Positions 9,074 to 17,391 of a stretch of DNA of 64,000 nt are shown piece by piece (the stretch's first letter is position 1; each line of letters starts with the position of its first letter). Location of the stretch: positions 35,412 through 99,411 of the forward strand of contig JAQBPX010000004.1 of the NCBI GenBank assembly GCA_028287305.1, written 5' to 3'. The translations under genes were made by a program, and so were the position numbers. Below the pieces are notes generated by a model. It did no database searches, had not been told where the DNA came from, and worked only from the letters and a program-made list of their open reading frames with translations. The DNA comes from Gemmatimonadota bacterium (GTDB taxonomy: Bacteria > Gemmatimonadota > Gemmatimonadetes > Gemmatimonadales > Gemmatimonadaceae).

Positions 9074-11010
9074 TGGGTCGCGTAGTCGCCACCGAGCGCA
9101 AGCCGAACACTCCGCACGAGTTCCACTTCTGGACGGCGCTCGACTCGCCGGTGGGCATCGGCACGATCGTGCGCGTGGAGGGTTCGACGGCAGTGGGCGG
9201 CCAGGTGCCGCGCATCTACGGCGTGGTGGTGGAGGGCTTCAGCTACACCGACCTGCAGTCGCCGCTGCACGACGTGATGGGCCACGATGGCGCGCCCGGC
9301 AATCACGCGATGTCTTCAACGGAGCGGGCGGAGATCCGGCTCTACACGGCGCACGTGCTGCGGCAGATTCCCGAGGAGCCGCTGCAGCCCGTGCCGATGG
9401 GATCGGTGTTCCTGGCCGACGACGCCGACGTCGCGGTCGCGCTTCGCATGGATGGCTACCTGCGCGAGGGAGAGAGCACGGGGATCCCGATCGGGATCTA
9501 CCGCGCCGGCGGCACCGAGGCGGCGATCCATCTCGACGCGGACTTCCTGCTCGGCCCCGAGGCGGCGCACCTGAACATCACGGGCGTGTCGGGACTCGCG
9601 ACCAAGACGAGCGCGGTGGAGTGGGTGATGCAGTCGATCTTCACGCACTTCCCGGCGAGCAAGGGGTCGGTGGCTGCGTTGTGCTTCAACGTGAAGGGGC
9701 CAGACCTCTGCTTCCTGGACAAGCCCGGCATCCTGGATCACGCAGATCGGGCCATATACGAAAAGTGCGGCGTGCCCGCCGGGCCGTTCGAGAACGTCCA
9801 GTACTACGCCCCCTACAAGAGCGACGGCTTCTCGCTGAACACGCTCCGCTCGAACGAGGCGCTCCTCGACAACGTGACGCCGCTCACCTGGGGGCTGCGC
9901 GAGGTGCTGCAGTACGCGGAGGTGCTGCTCAACAAGGACGACGTGGACGCGAAGGCGGACGCGATGATCGACTTCATCAAGGAGAACGTGCTCGACCGGC
10001 CGTTCTCCGACCCGATGCTCGAGCGCACGCACACGGTGACCAGCTTCGCCGACCTCGAGCAATGGTTCCGCGACGTGCTGCGCGCGCTGGAGAAGAAGGA
10101 CGACCAGAGCTGGCGCACCCACCACGTGGCCACCATCCGCAAGGTGCGCAATCGCCTCTCCAACATCTCGACGCGCTGCAAGGGCCTCGTGGCCGACGAT
10201 GGCGCCGTGAGCGACCTCCCCTTCGGCACCTTCCAGGACCGAACGGTGTATGTGGTGGACATCGCCTCGGTGGAGGAGGATGCGCAGGACCTGATCTTCG
10301 CGCGCGTGGTCACGAGGCTTCGCGAGCACCTGGAGCGCCGGGACCTCGGCGTGAACCACGTGGTGGTGTTTGTGGACGAGCTGAACAAGTACGCGCCCTC
10401 CGACGGCGCGGACACCTACGTGCGCAAGATGCTCCTCGACCTCGCGGAGCGAGGCCGCTACCTGGGGCTCGTGCTGTTCAGCGCGCAGCAGTTTCGCTCG
10501 CAGGTACACCGCCGCGTGGTGGGCAACTCGGGCACCTCGCTCTTCGGCCGGATGGATGCTGACGAACTGGCGACCCCGGGCTACGCCGTGCTCAGCCCCG
10601 CCACGCGCACCAAGCTTTCGACGCTGGAGAAGGGACAGTTGATGGTTCGCCACCCGCACTTCACGCAGCCCATCTTCGTGCGCTTCCCGCGCCCCGCGAT
10701 CATGCGCGGGCGCGACGGCGCGGAGCTGTATCCGCAGGCAACCGACGTGACCCTCGAGCACGCGGTGACGCGCTCGCTGCGCGCGCTGGACCCCAGCGTC
10801 ACGCTGGCGTGGGTGCAGGACACGATCATCATGCACGAGCCGGAGGCCGTGCTCAAGGCGCGCAATGCCACCGTGCGTGCGCGTCCCGATGACGTGCGCG
10901 CGTTCTTTCGCAGCCAGTTCCGTCCCACCGTATCGGGCAAGGCTGCACAGCGACCCGCCGCGCCGGCGGTGCTGCGCACCACGCCCGCCGACGACCCGTA
11001 CGGCTTCTGA
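9070..11010 (+). CDS. herA: HerA-like hexameric DNA translocase ATPase
   Basis: HerA is a ring ATPase that pumps DNA into NurA. The 646-residue protein begins with a HAS-barrel-like segment (GRVVATERKPNTP ... GTIVRVEG ... YGVVVEGFSY). The P-loop is unusual: GVSGLATKTS at residues 172-181, lacking the Gly normally placed before the Lys. Walker B is VVVFVDELNKY with D436-E437. The C-terminal part holds an ALDPSVTLAWV stretch and a basic tail. It overlaps nurA at its start and the next gene at its stop, and is followed two genes later by sbcD and sbcC, reproducing the archaeal HerA-NurA-Mre11-Rad50 association. Confidence 0.85.
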   Translation: MMGRVVATERKPNTPHEFHFWTALDSPVGIGTIVRVEGSTAVGGQVPRIYGVVVEGFSYTDLQSPLHDVMGHDGAPGNHAMSSTERAEIRLYTAHVLRQIPEEPLQPVPMGSVFLADDADVAVALRMDGYLREGESTGIPIGIYRAGGTEAAIHLDADFLLGPEAAHLNITGVSGLATKTSAVEWVMQSIFTHFPASKGSVAALCFNVKGPDLCFLDKPGILDHADRAIYEKCGVPAGPFENVQYYAPYKSDGFSLNTLRSNEALLDNVTPLTWGLREVLQYAEVLLNKDDVDAKADAMIDFIKENVLDRPFSDPMLERTHTVTSFADLEQWFRDVLRALEKKDDQSWRTHHVATIRKVRNRLSNISTRCKGLVADDGAVSDLPFGTFQDRTVYVVDIASVEEDAQDLIFARVVTRLREHLERRDLGVNHVVVFVDELNKYAPSDGADTYVRKMLLDLAERGRYLGLVLFSAQQFRSQVHRRVVGNSGTSLFGRMDADELATPGYAVLSPATRTKLSTLEKGQLMVRHPHFTQPIFVRFPRPAIMRGRDGAELYPQATDVTLEHAVTRSLRALDPSVTLAWVQDTIIMHEPEAVLKARNATVRARPDDVRAFFRSQFRPTVSGKAAQRPAAPAVLRTTPADDPYGF

Positions 11011-11864
11011 TGCACGCTCGCGTCGCCTTGCTGCTGTTGACCTGCACGGCGCTCGCCCTCGGCGACGCGACCGTGGCGCGCGCGCAGGACGTCGCGTCGC
11101 CGGGCAGGGCCGTGCTGCTCCAGCTGCGGCCGAAAGCGGGTGACACGCTGCGCTCGCGCCTCGAGCAGCAGAGTGAGCTCACCGGCACGAGGCGCACGGC
11201 GAGCGGCGACGCCACCAGCTCGGTGACGACCACCATGCGCATGTGGGCGCACGCGATCGTGGAGCGGGCGCTCGCGAGCGGAACGCGGCTTCGCAACGTG
11301 ACCGACTCGGTGAGCGTGTCGACCACCGACCCGCACGCGAAGTCGGTGTCCGAGCAGGCGCACAAGATGCTGGTGGACCGCGAGATGGTGGTGCACGTCA
11401 ATCCCGACGGCACCATGGGCATGGCCGACGAGGCGTCCGAGAGCAAGGGCGACGTGGGCGACCTGATCTCGACGATGCCCGCGTCATTCCCGAAGACGCC
11501 GGTGCGCGTGGGGGACAGCTGGACGCGCGAGATGCCATTGCCCACGGGCGGCCAGTTCCTGACCCCGGTCGGCGGGATGCTCAAGGCGAGCTTTCGACTG
11601 GACTCGCTCACGCACGGCGGCGACCTCGCGTGGGTGTCCATGAAGGGCACCCTGAGCGTGCCGGCGGATGCCGCCTCCGGCCAGAAGATGCAGGGAGGGG
11701 TGACGGGCTCGATGCTGGTGGACCGGGTGCGGGGATGGCTCACCGAGTCCCACTTCACCATCCTGGTGAAGACCTCCCTGGTGCCGCAGGGCTCGGCCTC
11801 GACCGCCGGGATGCACTTCCAGATGCGCATCACGCAGAGACTGAGGGTGCAGGCCAGGCGTTAG
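11010..11864 (+). CDS. Secreted protein of unknown function inside the repair operon
   Basis: I do not recognise a named family. The 284-residue product has a clear signal peptide (Arg near the start, a hydrophobic run ALLLLTCTALALG, and an A-R-A-QD cleavage region near residue 26). The mature part is mostly beta-type with the phrase KTPVRVGDSWTREMPLP, typical of periplasmic proteins that assess a time- or dose-like parameter in related hypothetical families. The ATG overlaps the herA stop (TGATG), so it is transcribed with nurA-herA and sbcDC. A secreted product has no obvious role in DNA repair, which makes its place here odd. Confidence 0.6.
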   Translation: MHARVALLLLTCTALALGDATVARAQDVASPGRAVLLQLRPKAGDTLRSRLEQQSELTGTRRTASGDATSSVTTTMRMWAHAIVERALASGTRLRNVTDSVSVSTTDPHAKSVSEQAHKMLVDREMVVHVNPDGTMGMADEASESKGDVGDLISTMPASFPKTPVRVGDSWTREMPLPTGGQFLTPVGGMLKASFRLDSLTHGGDLAWVSMKGTLSVPADAASGQKMQGGVTGSMLVDRVRGWLTESHFTILVKTSLVPQGSASTAGMHFQMRITQRLRVQARR

Positions 11865-11867
11865 ATT
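11862..11867 (+). promoter_or_regulatory. Possible leaderless -10 box of sbcD
   Basis: TAGATT lies six bases before the GTG start of sbcD at 11874. Its TAG is also the stop codon of the upstream gene, so the match may be partly forced. If active it would give sbcD-sbcC an internal promoter within the long operon. GAGGGG directly abuts the GTG, too close to work as a normal ribosome-binding site. Confidence 0.35.
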
Positions 11868-11873
11868 CGAGGG

Positions 11874-13061
11874 GTGCGCCTCGTCCATCTTTCGGACCTG
11901 CATCTCGGGTTCCGCCAGTACCAGCGCCTGACCCCCGCCGGCATCAACCAGCGGGAGGCCGACGTGGCGCGCTCGTTCCAGCGCGCGGTGGACATGACCA
12001 TCGCGCTGCGGCCGGACCTGGTGCTCGTGGCCGGCGACGTGTTCCACAACGTGCGCCCCACCAATCCCGCCATCCTCCACGCCTTCCACCAGTTCGCGCG
12101 ACTCACGCGCGAGCTGCCCGAGGCGATCGTGGTGGTGGTCGCCGGCAATCACGACACGCCGCGCGCGCTCGAGACCGGGTGCATCCTGCGGCTGTTCTCG
12201 CCGCTCGGCGTGCAGGTCGTGGACATGGAGCCGCAGCGCCTCGCCTTCCCCGAGCGCGAGCTGTCCATCCTCTGCGTGCCGGACATTCCAGGCAACCGCC
12301 CGGCGCTCGTGCCAGACCCGGACGTGAAGCACAACATTCTCCTCCTCCACGGCGAGGTGGAGGGGATGCTGCCGGCGCACGCGCAGTCGGTGGACCGCGC
12401 CGCGCTCGAGATTCCGCTGGAGGAGCTCGGCGCGGCGCGCTGGAGCTACGTGGCGCTTGGACACTACCACGTGTACCGCCAGGTCGCGCCGAATGCGTTC
12501 TACTCGGGATCGATCGACTACACGAGCGCGAACGCGTGGGGCGAGCTGTACGAGCAGAAGGAGGCAGGCCTCGAGGGGAAGGGCATCATCGAGCACGACC
12601 TCGTCACCGGATACCATCGCTTCCATCCGCTGGCCCCGAGTCGCGTGCTCGCGGACCTGCCCCCCGTCTCGGCGAAGGGGCTGACCACTGACGAGGTGGA
12701 CGCGGCCGTGCGACACGCGGTCGAGTCGTTTCCGGGCGGCATCGAGGACAAGGTGGTGCGGCTGATCGTGCGTGACATTCCCCGGCACGTCGCGCGCGAG
12801 CTGGACCACAAGGCGCTGCGGGAATATCGCAAGCGCGCGCTGCATTTCTACCTCGACACGCGAAAGCCGGAGGCGGTGCCACGCACCGGCGATGGTGCGC
12901 CGGGTCGGCGACCCTCGCTGCTCGAGATCGTGCGCGAGCAGTTGCAGGCGCGCCCGCTGCCGGCCGATCTCGATCGCGCGCGGCTCGTGTCGCTCGGCCT
13001 CGAATACCTGGCGCAGGCGGAACAGGGCGCGAGCATTCCATCGGCGGCGGCGCTGGAATAG
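11874..13061 (+). CDS. sbcD: DNA double-strand-break nuclease subunit SbcD/Mre11
   Basis: This is the metallophosphoesterase nuclease that works with SbcC/Rad50 on DNA ends and hairpins. The 395-residue protein has the ordered motifs: SDLHLG (D8, H10), AGDVFHN (D55), AGNHD (N92-H93-D94), a LLHGEVEG His, and GHYHVYR. The start is the GTG at 11874, which places the first motif at residue 6 as in the family. Two bases separate its stop from sbcC. The C-terminal region (about 280-395) is the poorly conserved capping and Rad50-binding part. Confidence 0.93.
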   Translation: MRLVHLSDLHLGFRQYQRLTPAGINQREADVARSFQRAVDMTIALRPDLVLVAGDVFHNVRPTNPAILHAFHQFARLTRELPEAIVVVVAGNHDTPRALETGCILRLFSPLGVQVVDMEPQRLAFPERELSILCVPDIPGNRPALVPDPDVKHNILLLHGEVEGMLPAHAQSVDRAALEIPLEELGAARWSYVALGHYHVYRQVAPNAFYSGSIDYTSANAWGELYEQKEAGLEGKGIIEHDLVTGYHRFHPLAPSRVLADLPPVSAKGLTTDEVDAAVRHAVESFPGGIEDKVVRLIVRDIPRHVARELDHKALREYRKRALHFYLDTRKPEAVPRTGDGAPGRRPSLLEIVREQLQARPLPADLDRARLVSLGLEYLAQAEQGASIPSAAALE

Positions 13062-13063
13062 GC

Positions 13064-15511
13064 GTGCGCATCAACAGCCTGCACCTCCAGAACTTCCGCC
13101 AGCACGTGGATACCCGCGTCGAGTTCGACACGGGGCTCACCGGCATCATCGGCTCGAACGGCTCCGGCAAGACCACGCTGCTGGAGGGCATCGCGTGGGC
13201 GCTGTACGGCATGCCGGCCGCGCGCGGAACGCGTGAGTCCATTCGCTCGATTCGCGCCGGCGCGCGCGCGCAGGTGCGGGTCGAGCTCGACTTCGAGCTC
13301 GGCGGACATCGCTATCGCGTGGTGCGCGGCCTCACGAGCGCGGAGCTCTACCTCGACGGCGCGCAGCAGCCGATCGCGAACAGCATCACTGGCGTCACGG
13401 ACCTGCTCCGCCGTCGGCTCGGCATGAGCCACGAGGAGTTCTTCAACACGTACTTCACGGGGCAGAAGGAGCTCAGCGTGATGGCGGCCATGGGGCCGTC
13501 GGAGCGGGCGCAGTTCCTCTCGCGCGTGCTGGGGTACGAGCGGTTGCGCACGGCGCAGGCGCTCGTGCGCGACCAGCGCCGCATCATCGCCGCCGAGGCG
13601 GTGGGGCTGCGCAACGGGATGCCGGATCCGGAAAGCATCGAGCGCATGTCGTCGGAAGCGGCCGCCCGGCTCGCGCTCGCGCGGGAACACGCCGGCGATG
13701 CCGCGCGTCGCACCGCCGATGCACAGCGCGAGCTCGCCGACGTCACCCCCCGGTGGGCCGCGTCGCAGCAGGAGCGCGAGCAGGTGCAGGAGATCCTCGG
13801 CGAGCTGCGCGTCGCCGAGGGGGAGGAGGCGGTGCATGCGCGCGAAGTCCAGCGCCTGGAGCGTGAACTGGCGGAGATGAGCGGCGCGCGCGAGGCGCTG
13901 CTCACGCTCAGCGCCGAGATCGCGCCGCTGACCGACATGCGCCTGCAGGTGCACTCACTCGACGTGCTCTGTCGCGAGGAAGGGCGACGACAGGCGCTGC
14001 TCGAGGGCCAGCGCTCCATAGCCGAGGAGCTCGCGAAGATGTACGAGCGCCTGGGCCGGCTGGAGCAGGCGCCCGAGCTGGTGGTCGAGGCGGGGGCGGA
14101 GCTGGATCGTCGGCGGGGCGAGCTCGCGGTGCTGGAGGGGGACCTGGACGAGCGCCGCACCGCGTGGGTGCGCGATCGCCAGGAAGCGGAGACCAAGCTG
14201 CTGTCGCTGCGCGAGCTGTACGGCGAGATCAGGGTACAGCGCGAGCGCCTGGTACAGCTCGGCGAGGAAGGCATCTGCCCCACCTGCCAGCGCCCACTCG
14301 GCACGCACTTTCGCGTGGTGCTCGACATGATCGACGAGCAGCTGGATGCCGCGAAGGTTGACGGCAACTACTACAAGTCGCGGACCGAGCAGCTGGAGCA
14401 TGCGCCGGAGGAGGTGAGGGGGCTCGACGAAGGGCGCCGTTCGGCGATGGACGACGTCGCGAAGCTCGAGCGGCGGCTGGTGAAGGTGCAGGTGGCGATG
14501 CAGGAGCTGGGACAGCTGGCGAAGGATGCCGACGTCAAGCTGCAGCGCGCGCAGCAGATCCAGCGCGACCTGGATGCGATTCCCGGCGGCTACGATGCCA
14601 CGCGCCACGAGGCCCTGCAGGCGGAGATCGCGCGCCTCGCCCCGCTCGAGGTGCGCGCGCAGCGGCTGGCCATGCAGGCCGAGCGGGAACCGCAGGTGCG
14701 GGCCTCGCTCGAGCGCGCGTCTGGCGAGCAGTCGCGCGTGAGCACGCGCGCGGCCGAGCTGCGCGCCAGGCGCGAGGCGATCGCGTTCAGCGAGGAGCGG
14801 TACACCATGCTGCGAGCCGCGCACGAGCGGGCGTCGGCGGCGCTGCGGGCGGCGGAGCTGGCGGGCGTCGCGGCAGAGGGCGACGCGACCAACGCGCGCC
14901 AGGCGCAGGAGTCGGCGCTGGCGGCGCGGAAGGAGCTGGCCCGCTCGCAGGCGCGGCTCGACGCGCTCACGGCGGACAAGCGGCTGCACGATGAGCTGGA
15001 TCGTGCATATTCGGACATGCGCACGGACCTCAACCAGCAGCTGCGCCCCGAGATCTCCGAGATCGCCTCGCGCTTTCTCGCCGACCTCACGGACGGCCGC
15101 TACTCGGAGCTGGAGCTCGACGAGGCGTACAACATCCTCGTGCTGGAGGAGGGGATCCCGAAGCCGGTGATCTCGGGCGGCGAGGAGGACCTCGCGAACC
15201 TGGTGCTGCGCCTCGCGATCTCGCAGATGATCGCCGAGCGCGCCGGGCAGTCGTTCTCGCTGCTGATCCTCGATGAGGTGTTCGGGTCGCTGGACGAGTC
15301 GCGCCGCCACAACGTGGTGGAGCTGCTGCGCCGCCTGCATGACCGCTTCGAGCAGGTGATCGTGATCACGCACATCGAGTCGGTGCGCGAGGGACTGGAC
15401 CGCGTGCTCACCGTGCGCTTCGACGACGAAAACGGCGCCAGTCGGGTTGCGCACGAGGAGCCGAGGGCACTCGGCGTGGGCGACCTGGTGCTGGCGGCGG
15501 AGGCGGGCTGA
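13064..15511 (+). CDS. sbcC: DNA double-strand-break ATPase subunit SbcC/Rad50
   Basis: This SMC-like ATPase clamps DNA ends for the Mre11/SbcD nuclease. The 815-residue protein has Walker A GSNGSGKTT (30-38), long Arg/Glu/Ala-rich coiled coils, a zinc hook CPTC at 405-408 in the middle, an ABC signature SGGEEDLANL near 704, and Walker B plus D-loop LLILDEVFGSLDES near 735. At 815 residues it is closer to archaeal Rad50 (about 850-900) than to E. coli SbcC (about 1050). It starts at a GTG two bases after sbcD and its stop overlaps the start of the acetyltransferase gene. Confidence 0.93.
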   Translation: MRINSLHLQNFRQHVDTRVEFDTGLTGIIGSNGSGKTTLLEGIAWALYGMPAARGTRESIRSIRAGARAQVRVELDFELGGHRYRVVRGLTSAELYLDGAQQPIANSITGVTDLLRRRLGMSHEEFFNTYFTGQKELSVMAAMGPSERAQFLSRVLGYERLRTAQALVRDQRRIIAAEAVGLRNGMPDPESIERMSSEAAARLALAREHAGDAARRTADAQRELADVTPRWAASQQEREQVQEILGELRVAEGEEAVHAREVQRLERELAEMSGAREALLTLSAEIAPLTDMRLQVHSLDVLCREEGRRQALLEGQRSIAEELAKMYERLGRLEQAPELVVEAGAELDRRRGELAVLEGDLDERRTAWVRDRQEAETKLLSLRELYGEIRVQRERLVQLGEEGICPTCQRPLGTHFRVVLDMIDEQLDAAKVDGNYYKSRTEQLEHAPEEVRGLDEGRRSAMDDVAKLERRLVKVQVAMQELGQLAKDADVKLQRAQQIQRDLDAIPGGYDATRHEALQAEIARLAPLEVRAQRLAMQAEREPQVRASLERASGEQSRVSTRAAELRARREAIAFSEERYTMLRAAHERASAALRAAELAGVAAEGDATNARQAQESALAARKELARSQARLDALTADKRLHDELDRAYSDMRTDLNQQLRPEISEIASRFLADLTDGRYSELELDEAYNILVLEEGIPKPVISGGEEDLANLVLRLAISQMIAERAGQSFSLLILDEVFGSLDESRRHNVVELLRRLHDRFEQVIVITHIESVREGLDRVLTVRFDDENGASRVAHEEPRALGVGDLVLAAEAG

Positions 15512-16485
15512 TGGCCACGAGCCGAAGCTGGCGCCCGCCGCGCGTGATCGTGGGACCGCAGCTGGCGCGGACCGAGGACATCGCGCCGCTCAATCATGTC
15601 TTCAGCGACGCGTTCACCGAGCGCTATCGCCGGGACGGGATGGTGGGCGTGCGCGTGCCCTTCCTCAACCCATCGGTGTGGCGCTATGCGATCGAGGATG
15701 CGGCGGGCGGCGCGATGCTCTGGCGTGACGACCGCGGTGACATCGTGGCGTTCAACATGGTGCACCTCTCCGGCTCCGAAGGGTGGATGGGGCCACTGGC
15801 GGTCCGCACGGAGGAGCAGGGAAGTGGCACCGGCAAGGCGGTGGTGATCAGCGGGATCGACTGGCTGAAGGAGCAGGGCGCGCGCGTGATCGGGCTCGAG
15901 ACCATGCCGCGCACCATGGACAACATCGGCTTCTACTCCGGACTGGGGTTCGTGCCCAACAGGCTGACGCTCACGGTGACGCTGGATGCGGCGTTCGCCG
16001 ACCGCCCCGCGGCGCTGCTGTCGCGCTGCTCGCACTTCGAAAAGGAAGAGGCGCTGGCCGACTGTCGCGCGCTGCTGCAGGTGCTGGCCCCTGGATACGA
16101 CTACACGCGCGAGATCCAGCTGACCGACGAGTTGTCCATCGGGGACACGCTGCTGCTGCGACAGGGGGACGCACTGGTGGGATTCGCACTGTGTCATACA
16201 GTGCCGCTGGTCGAGGGGCGCTCGCGCGAGGAGCTGCGCGTGTTGAAGCTGGTGCTGTCGGACGCCGCGCATCTCGACGGGATGCTGGGCGCGCTGCGGG
16301 ACTTTGCGCGGCGGGGCGGCACGCGGCGGATCTCGATGCGCGTGCAGGGCGACTACACGGATGTGTACGCGCGGATGGTGAAGCTCGGCGGGCGCGTGCG
16401 GTGGACGGACCTGCGGATGGCGCTTGGGGGATTCGAGGAAGCGCGACCAGCGTCAGGCGTGGTGCTTTCCAACTGGGAGATCTGA
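15511..16485 (+). CDS. Tandem GNAT-type N-acetyltransferase
   Basis: The 324-residue protein looks like two GNAT domains. The first has a recognisable acetyl-CoA loop, AVRTEEQGSGTGKAVV near residue 100, followed by the helix and the NIGFYSGLGFVP segment that closes the fold. The second half (about 200-320, VGFALCHTV ... RISMRVQGDYTDVYARMVKLG) is GNAT-like but without a clear loop and may be structural. The substrate is unknown. It is the last gene of the nurA-herA-sbcDC operon, its ATG overlapping the sbcC stop, and may modify a partner or be a passenger. Confidence 0.8.
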   Translation: MATSRSWRPPRVIVGPQLARTEDIAPLNHVFSDAFTERYRRDGMVGVRVPFLNPSVWRYAIEDAAGGAMLWRDDRGDIVAFNMVHLSGSEGWMGPLAVRTEEQGSGTGKAVVISGIDWLKEQGARVIGLETMPRTMDNIGFYSGLGFVPNRLTLTVTLDAAFADRPAALLSRCSHFEKEEALADCRALLQVLAPGYDYTREIQLTDELSIGDTLLLRQGDALVGFALCHTVPLVEGRSREELRVLKLVLSDAAHLDGMLGALRDFARRGGTRRISMRVQGDYTDVYARMVKLGGRVRWTDLRMALGGFEEARPASGVVLSNWEI

Positions 16486-16506
16486 GTGCGGCAGTGATTC
16501 ACTGCA

Positions 16507-16665
16507 TCACTTGACCGGCTTGTCCCCCCGCACGACGATCCGGTAGATCAGCAGGAAGACGCCGCCCGTGAGCAGCAGGTGGATCCACCCCGGGCCATTG
16601 AACGCCAGCGCGCCAATTGCCCAGATCACCAGCATCGCGACAGCCGCAACGATTCCGAGGTCCAT
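16507..16665 (-). CDS. Small two-helix membrane protein, DUF5670/lmo0937-like
   Basis: This 52-residue gene begins MDLGIVAAVAMLVIWAIGAL and ends VRGDKPVK. It has two hydrophobic segments (about 4-22 and 28-45) joined by GPGWIHL, which is the layout of the small lmo0937-type membrane proteins. Upstream of the ATG at 16665 is GGAGCGGG, a plausible ribosome-binding site. The gene converges on the acetyltransferase and diverges from the 6S-like RNA. The function of the family is not established. Confidence 0.6.
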   Translation of the reverse strand: MDLGIVAAVAMLVIWAIGALAFNGPGWIHLLLTGGVFLLIYRIVVRGDKPVK

Positions 16666-16682
16666 TCCCGCTCCGGTTCAGT

Positions 16683-16711
16683 TTGCATGACCCGCGCAAG
16701 GAATGTACATT
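16683..16711 (+). promoter_or_regulatory. Promoter of the 6S-like RNA
   Basis: TTGCAT (16683-16688) and TACATT (16706-16711) are separated by exactly 17 bases, matching a housekeeping sigma-70 promoter. Transcription would start near 16716-16718. The same -35 hexamer and spacing occur before gyrB. Confidence 0.7.
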
Positions 16712-16717
16712 GCTTGA

Positions 16718-16880
16718 GCGCAGGATCGCAGGAATGAAGAGCCCGTTTTTGAGCCGATAAGTCCTTTCGGTGGGTTCGACATACTGGGCCGACGTCATGC
16801 CCCCAGTGCGGGGGAAGGCGGAAGACCCGGTGAGGGCCTCAGCATTCTGACTGGGCTTCATAAAACCCTCTTCGTTCCAC
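16718..16880 (+). ncRNA. ssrS: Putative 6S RNA (RNA polymerase regulator)
   Basis: No reading frame fits here, but a structured transcript does. The 5' segment GGAATGAAGAG (16731-16741) pairs with CTCTTCGTTCC (16868-16878) as an 11-bp closing stem with one G-U. GTTTT (16745-16749) pairs with AAAAC (16862-16866) and TGAG pairs onward. A hairpin CCCCC/GGGGG sits at the apex (about 16800-16814), leaving a large central bubble: the 6S rod. TGAGCCGATA at 16750-16759 equals a segment of E. coli 6S RNA just before its bubble. A promoter precedes it and a terminator follows. 6S RNA sequesters sigma-70 polymerase in stationary phase. Identity is likely but needs a covariance search. Confidence 0.6.
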
Positions 16881-16885
16881 TACCT

Positions 16886-16920
16886 CGAGCCCCGTGGGTA
16901 ACCGCGGGGCTCGTCGTTTC
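16886..16920 (+). terminator. Terminator downstream of the 6S-like RNA
   Basis: CGAGCCCCG (16886-16894) and CGGGGCTCG (16905-16913) form a perfect 9-bp stem with a 10-base loop, followed by TCGTTTC. It separates the RNA from the pterin operon that begins at 16978. Confidence 0.65.
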
Positions 16921-16977
16921 CGCCCCACGGAACCCGGCAGCGAGCAGGAGCGTTCGCTTCCACATGCGAGGCCTCCG

Positions 16978-17391
16978 ATGCCCATCGTGACGGTGACGCG
17001 CCGCCTCCACTTCAATGCGGCGCACCGCGTCCACAATCCCGCCCTCTCCGACGAGGAGAACCTGCGGCTGTTCGGGAAGTGCAACAACCCGAACTGGCAC
17101 GGCCACAACTACATGCTCGACGTCTCCGTCACCGGGCCGGTCAGCGACCGCACCGGTTACGTGATCGACCTCGGAGTGCTCAAGCGCATCGTGCAGGAAC
17201 AGGTGATCGAGCAGGCCGACCACCGGAACTTCAACATCGACGTCGCGTTCATGCACGATGTCATCCCGACCAGCGAGAACATCGTGGTCCAGTGCTGGCG
17301 CGTGCTGCAACCGGCCATCGCGCCGGCAACGCTCTCGCGCCTGGTCCTTTGGGAGACGCCGAACAATTATGTCGAATACTCGGGCGAATAA
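16978..17391 (+). CDS. 6-pyruvoyltetrahydropterin synthase (PTPS/QueD family)
   Basis: This family turns dihydroneopterin triphosphate into 6-pyruvoyltetrahydropterin (biopterin route) or 6-carboxytetrahydropterin (queuosine route). The 137-residue protein has the zinc histidines H16 (FNAAH), H41 and H43 (WHGHNY) and the catalytic C35. The run [16 protein letters not shown] is strikingly like animal PTPS rather than bacterial QueD, favouring biopterin chemistry. The ATG at 16978 has GAGG upstream. Its stop overlaps the start of the second folE by 23 bases, and an SDR follows, giving the three-step biopterin set. No queC/queE is nearby. Confidence 0.88.
   Translation: MPIVTVTRRLHFNAAHRVHNPALSDEENLRLFGKCNNPNWHGHNYMLDVSVTGPVSDRTGYVIDLGVLKRIVQEQVIEQADHRNFNIDVAFMHDVIPTSENIVVQCWRVLQPAIAPATLSRLVLWETPNNYVEYSGE

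Noticed and set aside
13955..15454. 499-codon open frame antisense to sbcC
   Set aside because: The composition (Leu, Arg, His, Gln) is that of a coiled-coil gene read in reverse; sbcC has all its motifs on the other strand.
16499..16861. 120-codon minus-strand frame over the 6S-like RNA
   Set aside because: It has no family match and covers the promoter and RNA stem; a 52-codon gene in another frame (16507-16665) has the membrane-protein pattern and an SD site.
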